Source of the DNA: Nereocystis luetkeana
Taxonomy: Eukaryota; Sar; Phaeophyceae; Laminariales; Laminariaceae
Assembly: GCA_031213475.1 (NCBI GenBank)
Contig: JARUPZ010000016.1
Span: 5,027,491 to 5,091,490, forward strand
Length of the DNA stretch: 64,000 bases
Direction of reading: 5' to 3'
How positions within the stretch are numbered: the stretch's first letter is position 1; the number at the start of each line of letters is the position of its first letter. Shown here one piece after another: positions 10,201-22,200 of this stretch. Both the position numbers and the translations under genes were made by a program. Below the pieces are notes generated by a model, which ran no database searches, had not been told where the DNA came from, and worked only from the letters and a program-made list of their open reading frames with translations.

Positions 10201-13200
10201 CGTGCGTGCGTACGAGCACAAGCAGCACGAGATACCGTAAAACAACCGTCGGCTAAGACGTCGACCCCAAACCGATCAAAGGCCGACAGCGAAGTCCACC
10301 CACATGACGCATCCATATTACAGGGCATGCCTTACTCTCACCAACCACCCGCGCTGGTGGATACTGCATGTACCTGTCGTCAACAAACTGTGCACGCTAG
10401 GTAGTACAAGGCATTGCCCTTAGCTTAGGAGCCTCGTCAGTCAGAAACATTTTGGCTCGTAAGGCCCGAGACTTTATCATCTCATCATGATGTCAACGTT
10501 GAGCATATATGCTCATACGAAGATTACTACTCAGGATTAGAGTGGCGTTCCTCGCTGAGCACAAAATTATTTTCACTGTAAAATTCTGAAGTTTTAAATG
10601 GTCTCAGCCTGAAATTCTTAATTCCCAAAATCTTGACATATGTCCGCGCACATCATATACACCTATCGCAGCGCGCTTCTCCATGGTTTGCGTTGGTGCT
10701 TGTTTGTGACACAGCTGGCCGAGACGTCCCCCCCCCCCTTGGGACAACGTGAGAGCTACAAAAATATTTGTGGCGACATTTGAACAAGGTATATAGCAAA
10801 CCCCGCGAGGTGTCGACAACCTTCTCTCATTTCGGTTAGGCCTAATGGTGTGCGACATTTTTCAAATGTCTCCACAAGATTGACTTGCGCCCACATTGTG
10901 CAATGGAGGGGTCCCGGCCACCTGTGGAGCAGCACGGCGTTCGGTAAAGTAAAGACAGCGGCGCACCTCGTCGTAGTCTAGGCCCTCCGGAAGACGAGCG
11001 TACTCAACCGAGGCCAGGAGCGTGCGGTACACTTGCATCAGGCTGCGGGCTCGCATCCCTCGCACCAGCTCCTCGGACCTATTTGTTTTTCACGTTTCAA
11101 GTATTGTTGACGACGGGGTAACGTCGTGCCTACTGGTTTGTGGTAAATACTGCGGGGGATGGGAATAAAAATTTACCGCGTTTCTTTGTGCTATTTTTTG
11201 TGCGATCTACAAGAGTAGGCGCCCGTGCTTTCAGCACACGTTCGTGTTGTTTTTCGCGTTCGGCCAGAAAATTCTTCAGACTGCCTCAAGGCAAAAAAAT
11301 AGCAATGAATGGTAGGGGTGCATGTGGGCGAGGCAGAGCTGATAAAGGCCAAGATATGATCCACCCACAGAGAAATTCGGCTGCAACCGGGGGCAAGACT
11401 TCTCGAACTTAGTAGAGAGTGTCGAAGGCTGGAGCACGAGGCTTCCCCTTGATCGGGAGAGAGGAAACAGGAGGGATGTCCGGCCGCCAGCTATCCGAAG
11501 ACGTCTACCGCTATACCAGGAACACAGCTGTATTGTTGGGAAAGAGGGATACTGCTAGGAGTGAGAGCCTCTCTCGCTGTCTTTTGCGCTCTCTCTCTCT
11601 ATCTCTATCTCTCTTTCTACACACACTCTACCTGGCCCGGTCCCCGCTCCCCTCCCAACACCACCTTTTATTCCTTCTCCCCCTCTCTCCGTTATCACGC
11701 ACACCCGTCACCTACATGTATATATCTGTATATATACATATATACATATGCGCTCGCCTGCTGTTGACGTGCCCCTTCGACGCCCTCGCATTCCTTGCCT
11801 CGTCCCTCGAGCGGGCGCTAGCCTCCCTCTGCTTCTCCTGCTCCAACCCTCGCTCCCACATCTTCACTTGAGACCTTTCCCCTCCCCGCCGCCAAACCCC
11901 GCGCTCGCCTTTATTATCTTCCATCTCCTGCTGTGCCCCCCCCCCCCTTCCTCTCCGTCGAAACTGCCAGCCATCATCGCTTTGGTGTTCCCGGTTATCC
12001 CAGGCTTGGGAGGGGCCACGGTAGCGACTCCAGGGCGCCGTTCTGTTGGTCATCGGAAAGAAGAGCGGGTGGCCGGTAGCGGGGTCCAACGCGGTGTTTG
12101 GGGCTTCGTAAAGCCTGACGAGCCGACGGGGGAGGGGGGAGGGAATGGGGGGGGCGGGGGAAGCGTACTCATTTACTGCTTGCCTTGATCATTTGACCAT
12201 AGACCACGCATCCCTTTCGAGACGGAGCGGGAGGGGGGGCGGGGGGGGGGTTAAAGTCACAAGAAGGCAGCATTTCACGCGAGTGTACTATCGTTTTTTT
12301 ACCTTTGTTCGACGAAAGCGATAGATTAAGGATGGGAAAAAACCGTGGAGAAACGTTGGTTGTTTTACTCGCAGTAGAAGGGCACCGCGCGTGAGTGCGC
12401 TGCGGTTCCCAGAGCTCGCGGAAGCTGCAAAAGCAGAGTCCCCCCAGCGAAAACACAGCAGCAGTCGCATCGGTTCACGGCGTCCCGGGCCCCGACCCCC
12501 ATACACTCACGCACGCACACACTCAGAGAGCAAGGGAGGGGCTATCAAAGGAGGTGTTCCATACGACCAAACGGCGACAAAACTCTCATGTTTGTCATAT
12601 TTCATTCAGCTGCCGCTGAGATGGTGATAGGGCCACCCACCCTCGTGAGTGCTGCTGTGTCGCTCCAGGTTACTTGAAGTACCACCAAGTCCCGAAACTT
12701 AGGGGTCGTTTGCGTATTAATATGAACAACCAACACTACTCTGAGCGTGAATATAAGAACCGCTAGATATTTATACTCATGCCTAAGAGGACCATGCTTC
12801 CCCGCCAGGGTGGTAGCTTACTATATTTACGGACATATTGCTTTGATGTTATTCCGTCTGTTCACGGCCACGAGAGCTTATTACTTTGCGAGATTATCAC
12901 TTCGCGAGTTTCTCACATGTATCGCTTAGCCTGGAGCCGGAGCTCTTGCTCGCGGTGCTCGCCGTGTAAACGCCTGCCGCGACACGAGAGAGAACCCGAA
13001 GGATCAGGTTAGGCCTACAGTTCAAGGTGAGAGGGTGGGGCGGAGGTGGGATTCAAGTGAAGGATTTTCAGCCATCACACGTTGCGACCGCCCGCAAGAC
13101 TTCGAAAGGGTTGGGGGAGGGGAGGTACATGGACACCCCAGCCGGGGACGTAAGTCGGTCGTGAAGACGACAAAAAAAACGCAGGGTGTAACGGCGGCGG

Positions 13201-16200
13201 GCACAGAATAGTTCCGCTGCGCGTCGTAACTTCTCTGGTGGACAAAACGTTGCCCGCCCACCTCCTCCTCCTCACCTCTCCACTATCATTCTCTCCTGAG
13301 CCAGTTTCAGCACAAGACGCTGCTAGTTCCATCACAAGGCACTGACTTGTATGTGTTTTATCCTCTTGCACCACGCCGGCGAAACGTACTGAGCACAGCA
13401 CGTCGCAGTTCTACACAACCATATATGTTGACCTTAGGGGGTTTGCCATAACCCACTTCGGTTGGGTTATAAAAATATTTGAAAGCCGACAAAAACATAA
13501 GGAGCTGTTCGGTCAAACAGGTGAACCAGAAGCTGCTCCGTCTGCTGCTGATAAGCAACCCACAGAGTTGTTTACCAAGCCCAGAATGCTTGGGGGTTAA
13601 AAAACGTCATTTTGGTCGCTTTTTCCCACAGCAATATATATTTTTTTCGTGGGTTGGGTTTTCGCTATTAGAATCTGTCCCTGAACTATAGGGAACGTTT
13701 GTATTGAATTTTAATGTACAGAGGGTCCTTTTATTAAGAAATAGATTGGTACCAGGTAGGAAACAGACTATCAGTGCGAGAAACCCAACCCGACCATTAT
13801 TCGCAAAACATCCTGTTGATAGAGCGGAGGCACTGGAGTTATCACACGCTTGTAGGGCAACAACAAGCGAGAAGAGCGCTCGTATACACAAAGTTCTGTG
13901 ATTTTCCCCCCGTCCACGTTTGCTTGTCAAACGTTTGTTCATGAGCGGGTACCCCGACTCAAGAGAGAGTTGTACCAAGATAAGAGCATTCGGGATTCAC
14001 GAAGCGGTGAAACCGGAACGTCTCGCCTATACTAAAAGCTGTATATTTCCCACTACAGATAAGAGCGTCGGGTGCTTAAGAACGCCTGTTTTTGGCGCGG
14101 ACCGAGGCGCTCTTAAATCGGGGAACCCACTGTACTGCAGCAGGCAGACACACCGAACCGGCGTATGCCCCCCGGGGCAGAGCCACCACAGAGGTCGCAC
14201 GGAACGTAGCTAGCGGTGAGTCTCGAATAATGTTCCCGCCGTTCGGAAGGCCGCCTGTTCCTGCCTTCCTTTCCCCCCGCCATACTTGGCGAAGACAGCT
14301 CGGTGGTGCCTTGAGGGGGGAACCATGGGCTGTAGCCTATCATTCGCCGCCGTAGAGCCCCGATAGAGGAGGGGGGGCGCGCCGGCACCAAGCTAAAAAT
14401 GTCACGCCCTGACCGACCTCCTGTGTCTCCCCCCTGGGGCGTTTCATGAAAAAAAATAGATCACTCGGTCCGTTCTTCGGGGGGTGCACGGTCACTCGCT
14501 CTGCTACTGCTGAAACGATGGCTGTGCCGGAGGCGCGAGAGTCTCCACCCCGCCCCCAACCGTCCCCGTCCCCCCCTCCCATCCCGCAGGTTGAGTTCTC
14601 CCCGCCTCGCCCCTCACTTGTTCGAGGAAAAATGACCCGCCGCGCTACATTACTAGGAGGCCCAGAATTCTTGCCTGACAAAGTCCTCGGTGCTGGTGTG
14701 TAGGGTAGGCCACGTCGCGCTTATGCCGATGTCCGGCTTGAAGGGGCATGACTGCGATAGCAACTCCTGCCACGACATTTTGAAGACGGGGCGAGAACGA
14801 ACGTAGTCCCTCGCAGTCAGCAGCAACAGTGCGATACCGCAAAACTTCGAACAGTTTGGTCTTTGTCATGCGGTAAACCCCGGCAAAGTGTAGTAGACCG
14901 GTTCGAGGGTAGTTATTAATAATAACGCCTCAGTAGCGCTTGAAATAACACCTCTACTGCTGTAGCGGCTGATACATGAGACACGAGTCTGCGCTGCTTT
15001 CCTCGAGCGGGGGGTGCAGCCTATAACCCTCGCTACCACCCACCCGCTTCGAAGACGACGCCATGCACAACGGAAGCTCCGAAGGGTAAGTACGTTTCAA
15101 TGAAAATACTCGTGGGAATATTCGACTGGGAATTACACTCGCGCTGAAAAGTGTAGCATCCCCAATGATTCCGACATATCTCTCTCCTGGCATTGTAGAG
15201 ATGCGAGGGTCTATGGAAATACGACTACGGCCATGCATGACATGAGTACACACCCTTCCATCTCACCCCCCCGCCCATCTATTGTATCCTTGTGCTCCGT
15301 CCTGTTGAGGTTGCTCACCTTCCGTCTCTCCTCTTTCCGCTGCCCTATCTCGGCGTGCTCGGCGTGAAGCCGAGCTGACCTCGCCATGCCCTTACACACA
15401 GCCCGATTCCCCGCCCTCGGCCCGCTCCCGCCCCTGCCATACCCGCCGCTGCTGCCGCCGCTGCCGCCGCTGCCGCCGCTGCCACCGCTGCCGTCACCGT
15501 CGCCACCGCCGCCGCCACCGCCGCCAGCAACACCGCTATCGCCCGCCTTTCTACCGCTTCGATCGCCCCCCTCGTCGCCGCTGCCATCGCAGCAACTACT
15601 GCCGCCTCCGCCCACGGAGCATCTCGCCGCGTCTGCAATCATTCGACGCGTCTCCTGGGCATCAGCGAGCCGTCGTGATTGTGTATTTATTGCCGGTGTG
15701 AACGTGCACGATGCCTAAGAAAAAGCGAGGAAAACAGGGGCGTGCGTCGCGCGCGGGCGGAGAGAGATGGACGAGGTTTTCGAGGGAGAGCATCTACGCG
15801 TTTGGGCCGCTAGTCCCTCGCGGGTGTGTGCTCTACGACGCAACGTTGTCACTCGTAGGTACCCTGAGAAGGGTCCAAAGGATCAGCATACATCCCCCTC
15901 AGCAAATCACGGTTGCTTGCGACACGTGCATAAAATCCAACAGACTGCCTTGTTTGATGTATGTTGTCCTCCTCTTGGCTCGGCCCTTTTTAGTCAAAGC
16001 CGAGGTCGTACAGTACCTCCAGCAGGTCGCCTGCAGGCTATTTTATGCCTTGCAGTTCTCTTGGTTCGGCTCATTTACTCGAAGCCGGGATGAAACACAG
16101 TGGTACCTTCGATAGGTCACCTGGCATCCAGTTTCTGCATTGGTTGCTCTATTTCCTCGCGTTGGTCACATCTCTCCCAATACTCACAAGCCTCTTGTGT

Positions 16201-19200
16201 GTACCCGCCCGCGCTGTTTACTGGCGTAGGGGTACCAAGGCCGTCCACAAGCAGTCTCAAGCGGAGACTCGTGTCGTGTCCCCCAACAAACACAATCAAT
16301 AGCTGAAGGCGCGCAGGCGGATGGAAGCGAACCCGGACCGCGCTGTATTGGCTGCGAGGGGCCCACTTCCCCCTTCCTCGTGCCCATGCGGCATACACAC
16401 TTTCCGTACGCACTGGTTTTGGGTAAACTCCGCTGCAAACGGAGCAACACTTACCTTTGTGTCCGCATCAAGGGCCCTCTTCGCTCGCCTCCGGCTGGGC
16501 GTTGGTGGATTTCGATATAAACTGTCGAACAGAGGCTGCTTGCTCCCCGTGAAGCAGGTCGTGATACGAGCGGCGGACAGGATGACCCAGGGGGCGCGAC
16601 AGCCGGGCGGCACGCGAAGACATCAGCCGTCAAAACCATCGGGTGAAGACAACGCGCGAAAGCTCAACGGAAACAGCGCTCGGAACAACTTTCGAAAGGA
16701 CGCGTGCTGCGAGAGGGGTACGAGCACCTTCGGGCCCAACAGTGTTTCTGACAGGCCCGGGCCCCTTGATAGTAGCCCCCTATTGTTCGAATGCCATGAG
16801 TTAAAGTTTTCCAATCATATTCGCGGTATGTCTGTACGTAGTCTGTGGATATATCGTCGGGTTTAGCACTTTTTTTTTCGCTTTTCTCAATTTTTTTCTG
16901 GCGTGGTGTAATACGAGTAGAGCTCTTCAAGTGTGGCAGGAGTCTCACACACTTTAGGCGCTACTACTCCTGTAGCAACACGCCTCGCAAGGTGTAAGTA
17001 TACCAGAGAGATTTCGAGAGTGTCGACGCGGCGGTTAGAGAAGTACTCGCCTTCTCCGTGTGCGGGGTTTTACCCCGAAGTGCGCGCATTGTTTCCTGCA
17101 AGAGTACGAGATACCGTTTGACAAGGTTTTTACTATCTCCTGCCGCGTTGCCCCGTCGAAGAGACTGCGGCGTCTCAGAGGACGACCTACAGCCGATTTC
17201 TGGTCCGCTGCGTGTACAGAAGAAGCACAAACCTCAAGCGCAGAGGGTGATACAAGTCAAGCGGCTTATCGTGGTGCCCGTTCTCGCGGCTCGGACAGAG
17301 CTGAGCGAACGGTGGCATACGTAATTTCAGACATCGGATAGATCATGAGCTACATCAACCTAAGCCGCCGTTACGATATTGCGCAGGATCTACAAAGTAC
17401 ATATCCAACTCAGGAAAACATGTGCTAAATCGTTTACGTATGCAGACTACATGGCCCCCATCCGGGAACACGAGCTAGGTCATACAGATCAGGAATCTAC
17501 CATTCCTGAAAGACCTTTATCGTTGAGTGGGGATCGGGGACCTGTCTAATGTGTGCAGTGTTTGCTTCATACTGATCTTACCTCTCCCTTGCGCCTCCGA
17601 TCAACGACCCCGTCCACCGGTCTTGCAACCGCAGTGGGCTTGAACATTTGCGGTCTTGGTCTGCCGCACCGCCTGAGCCCATCGCTCCCCATCCTACCGG
17701 CGCCACCGCCCCTCTTATTTTCGTCGCCAGCCCCCCGCCCCCCCCCCCGCCGCTTCCGTTGCCCCCGCGGCTGCCAGCGCCGCTGCGGCCGCCCTGCCCA
17801 GTTTCTCGGCACTCTCACGGCACCAGGTGTCTGGTCGCAAAGCTTGGGCCGCCATGGCTATCCCCGTCACTCTCTGGCAAACGCTATCCTGGGCTCTGCA
17901 CGATTTCGCGCATCGGAAGAGTTGATTGCCGGCGTCTAAATGAGTGTTGTAGTCAGATCTGGGTGAGGGTTGGAGATTCTGCAGTTGAGGCGACTGCCCT
18001 ACCGCCGTGTTGTTATATATCGTTGAGCACGGCAAGCAAAGCCGTGGCTATCGGGGGAAAACAAAAAATGGATGAAGTGTTCCGCAGGACGTTCGCCCTT
18101 CGTCGTGATTGCGGTGTGCACCTCTCGCAAACGGTCTGGGCATCGTTCTGGTTCCGAGTCGAATAAATGCGAAAAACCAAAGCGAAGGTCGGCACATCGT
18201 AGTGCAGTAGTGCTGACGGCACAAAAAAGCGCCCTACGTAGGCACAGTACGCACGAACGTGCAGTAAGCAACAACGCAGAAAATCCGGTATATTTCTATT
18301 CGAAGCGTTGGGTTGAAAGTCGGAACAAGCCAGGTTATTGTTGTAGGTAGAACCAACGTGGCCGATTTTTCCGAAGAGCAACACTCGAATTTTCCCAGCT
18401 GCGATACCTGTTGTCCCCACTACATTTGGGGCAGCTCCAACCCTCCGGCGAAGCCCTTTCTCGCGTCATCCCTGACTTTTCCCGGCGAGCACTGCTTCTT
18501 CTCGCCGCCTTCCACTCGGAGTAAAGCCTATCCCCGGCATCTCGATAGTTGCCGCCCCCAGCCCATCTGCTTTCGTCCGGGCCGGGTTCGTCGTTATCGC
18601 CGCGTCGGCAGTAGGTATATTTCGGAAGGTTGTCCGTTAGCTCCCGCGTCTTGGAGCACAGGTTCAAGCGGCCCGAGCAAGACACCGCCTCCTGACACAG
18701 AATACAGGGGTCCGGGAATGGCCACAAATCGTCGCATCAAACAAACTAAACAGTACCCGCCACTTTACCAGTTTTTGTCTTGGTGCGGGATATTAGCACA
18801 AATTCGTGTACACCGGTGTTTTAGTCAGGCCGCAACCAGGAAAAGGCTAAGACGCGTATTACAGACAGCCCCCGCTGCCCACTGTTGTGCCTGCCTCGCC
18901 AACAATTCGACACCCACTTACCAGATGTCTATTCTTAGTAAAAGCTCGACGAAAAAAAACTGCGGCGAGGCAGACGTATGTCCTACAAAGCCCTCTCTGT
19001 TCCTACAAATCTGATCAACTTTGGAGTAATCATCACAGAATCACCCGCGCTTGCTGTAGATCATCTCGCCGCCATCTTGCGCTCTCTCGCTTCTTCGACA
19101 GGGAAAATCCCAACCGATGCATCCTCTCAGACTCGTGCAGCTGCCGCACAGCTTCTCTCGTCGCCGGCCTCCTCCCGCGGGCTCCCCTACTGCGCCACCC

Positions 19201-22200
19201 TGCGCCTCGGCGACCCTTCATTTCGTGCCCTCTGATGCCGTAGTCGGGGGCCGATTCCCATTCGTGGGCCTCTTTCCACTCCCCCGCTCCCACCGTTCCT
19301 ATCCTTTGCGGCGTCGCTTCTTCCCCCCCTTCCCCCTTCTCTCCTCCCCCCTCTTCGAATTGGCCATGTTGCCCGCCTCTCCATCCAGTATCCCCACGAG
19401 TATTCAAGGCCGAAGCTCCTAGTAGTGGTCTGTTCTCGACCGCTCCAAAATCGGAACCCGTCGCTACCGCATCTCTCCCGGGCGATGTCGTCGACGCAGT
19501 TCGTTGGCGGTGCCGAAAGGCGCCGCTTTCAAGTGTGTATTCTGCCGAGGCGTCACGACTTTGGCTTCGGCCGCCGCCGCCGCCGCTGCCGCCGCCACTG
19601 CTGGCGACACCCTCACAGCCTACGAGTCCGCTCCAGGAAGAGCGAGCCCTGTGGAAGGCGTTTTTTTCGTTGTCTCGCTCAGTTGTGCTTGCTCGCGAGG
19701 CATCTTGGACAGCGGTGCGCTCGCTTTTCTCACGGCCGCCTCTGCCACCATCATCGCCATTTCCGATGCCGTAGCCCCATCCGTTCAAAGCGGCCTGATA
19801 AAATCTCCAGTCATCTGTCGGCGATGCGCTGTCGTCGCGTTCTCCGTCCGAGACGTAATGAGTAGAGCCCGCGGCTGGCGCAACTGTCGCAACAGTTTAC
19901 GCAGCAGGGTACGGGTGTGGATGACGGGTGTATATGTAAGCCGAGGCTGACGCGAAAAAGTTGCCTTGGACGCGGAAAAGGATGGAGGGTACGAGAGCAT
20001 ATCATGGCACGACAGGAGTATGGCTTGCCCTGGAAGGGAAAACGTGACAGTATTGCCCATATTGAGACTTGATTTCCGTGCGCTTACAGTAGATGTGCTA
20101 CCTCTGATGTGTCTCGCTGCGTGTGGAATTAACGAACGAAACATCTCTAAACTCTGCGAAGTGTGCGCCTGAGCAAACCAACCCTTGGACAAATTAGACA
20201 TAGCTATGGGCTAGAGAGAGTTTTTAGCGCTTATGCCGTCTTTGCACTAAGACTTTCCAAGGTAGTTTTCAACCGCATCGAGTTTTCCTGCGTGTTCCAG
20301 CATCCCCTCGTCTCTTCGAGCAGGCACGGCGGTCAGCGGTCAGTACGGTTGGCCACGTACATCGACGGCACATGGTCACCCCAGTACCTGATGGTCGAGG
20401 AAGCATCGAGGTACGTTCATTTATCGGGCTCATCCCCAAGCCCAGAAAGGGCGTCCTCTCGTCTAGTTCTTCCGATTGATATCGACCTGCTTCTCCTCTC
20501 TCCCGCTGCAATCGTCGTTGCCGCCGCAGTGACCGGTTGTCGGACCCGCACCGCCCACCCCCGTCTGCCCCCGTGAGGCAAAAAAACTCATCGCCAAAGG
20601 GTTCTTCGTCTTGCACTTCTTCCCCATGCGACTTGTCCGCGTTTCGCTCCAACCGCATTGCAGCATTGTTGCCCGTAGTGTCGTTATTGCTTGCGTTGCC
20701 CCCCTCCTCGTTGTCGTGGTCGTCGTCAGCGTGGGCCCTCGGCAACGAGTCGCCCTGTTGCTGTTGCCCCCGTTTCAACTGCGGTCTTCGCTGCCGCGGC
20801 TGCCAATGACTGCGAGGCCGGTCATCGTCTCCAGACGACCCTGCCAGGTGGTTGCTTCCTTCTGGAAGACAGGAGCCAGCAGAGGCCCACAGACCCTGGC
20901 CAACAGTCTCAACCATCGCAGCATTGACGGCGGTGGCATCGGTAGTAGCCGGAGACGACGCCCAGCAGCACCCATCCACGTCAACCTTAAAGCCTGTCTC
21001 ACGAACCTTGGCTTCTATCTGGACTGCGACGGCACCCACGTACTGCACATCCAGGCCGTGCCTGTTCCGATTTATCATGACGTTGGTCGCAGGCGCGGCA
21101 AGGTTGTCGTGCGTGTATAACAGTGAGAACCGGAGATATTACAGAACCTCCATGGGCGGCATGAAAACGGGAAGGAACATGCATGATGGTACCGGTAGAT
21201 AACAAGCGCCAAATCCCCGCTCGGACTTTCCGAAATGCCTGTGGCGTCTGTGCTTCGTGTTGGCATTTCCGGCGCACCGCGAAAAAATATGTTGACAGCA
21301 CGCAGTTATGGTGGTAGTTGCCGGAAGGACGATGTTCTCGGAACATACCACGGGGAGGCGGAACAAAGCTACGAGAGAAACCGACGAGAGCAGCAAACCC
21401 AAGAGTGCACCGCGTACGTAGGACGCTACCTGAGCGACAATACCCAGGATTCAAAGCGTAAGGCAACACGCCGCCACCTTGCCAATACGAGTGTAAACGG
21501 AGGAATCGATGGACATGAAGCAATAATAGTCTCCTCCTGTTCATACAAATTCACGGGACCTGGTGCCACTCTGGGCCTAATATAAGAACCGCTTGGTGTT
21601 CATATTACGCTTCAAACGGTCCTTATATTTCCGCCCACAGGGGTATGCGTTACCAGGGCAGGTGTGTGTTATAATGTAGTTTTCGCATAAATGCTAATGT
21701 AAAAATTACTGTACGTACGTTCGGTAGAGTTGAGGACACAAATGCACCGTATGCGTCATACCCGTGGTGGCTCTCACCCCGCACGGCTACGTTGTAGTCC
21801 ACCCGACCGAGGGTGGCCACGTAACAGCAAGTCGACGCAACTCACCTCGCGACGAACCCTCTGGCGAGAAGGAAAGCGCTGTCGCCGGTGCGAACGTGCA
21901 CTTCTTCGACCGCTCCCCGGTTGCTCTGCACGTCGATGATGAGCAAGAGTCGACCCCGTTTTTGGCATTTCGGCCACGGTAGCACCCCTTTACTACGAGT
22001 AATAGTTGTTGCGCCAACCCTGGCGTCGCCCCCGCCACGGAATGCACTTTCTCGTCGACCGGAACCTGTGTCTTCTACCGCTAAGGCCGACCTTAGCACT
22101 TCGCGACGCCGAGCGGTGGGGCTGGGGCATTGCAGCTTCACACCGCCGTGGCTGCGAGCATCACCAGGAATCGTAATCTTCCGTGGGAGTGCTGCGCCCA

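Noticed and set aside
18313-19014. 233-codon plus-strand frame
   Set aside because: The minus strand here has two well-bounded exons in consistent phase; the plus frame has no splice or start support.
20380-21102. LEA2-like domain suggested by INRNRHGLDVQY
   Set aside because: The INRN part is removed when the phase-matching acceptor at 21061 is used; the joined sequence fits the GD..LA..F..HGL pattern instead.
20611-21120. 170-codon plus-strand frame with a hydrophobic stretch
   Set aside because: Antisense to exon 2 of the large gene; the hydrophobic run is the complement of Asp/Asn/Gly-rich codons.
21139-21440. Minus-strand frame with a transmembrane-like segment (GALLGLLLSSVSLVALF)
   Set aside because: It falls in the intron between two exons that join precisely in phase and motif, so it is probably not translated.
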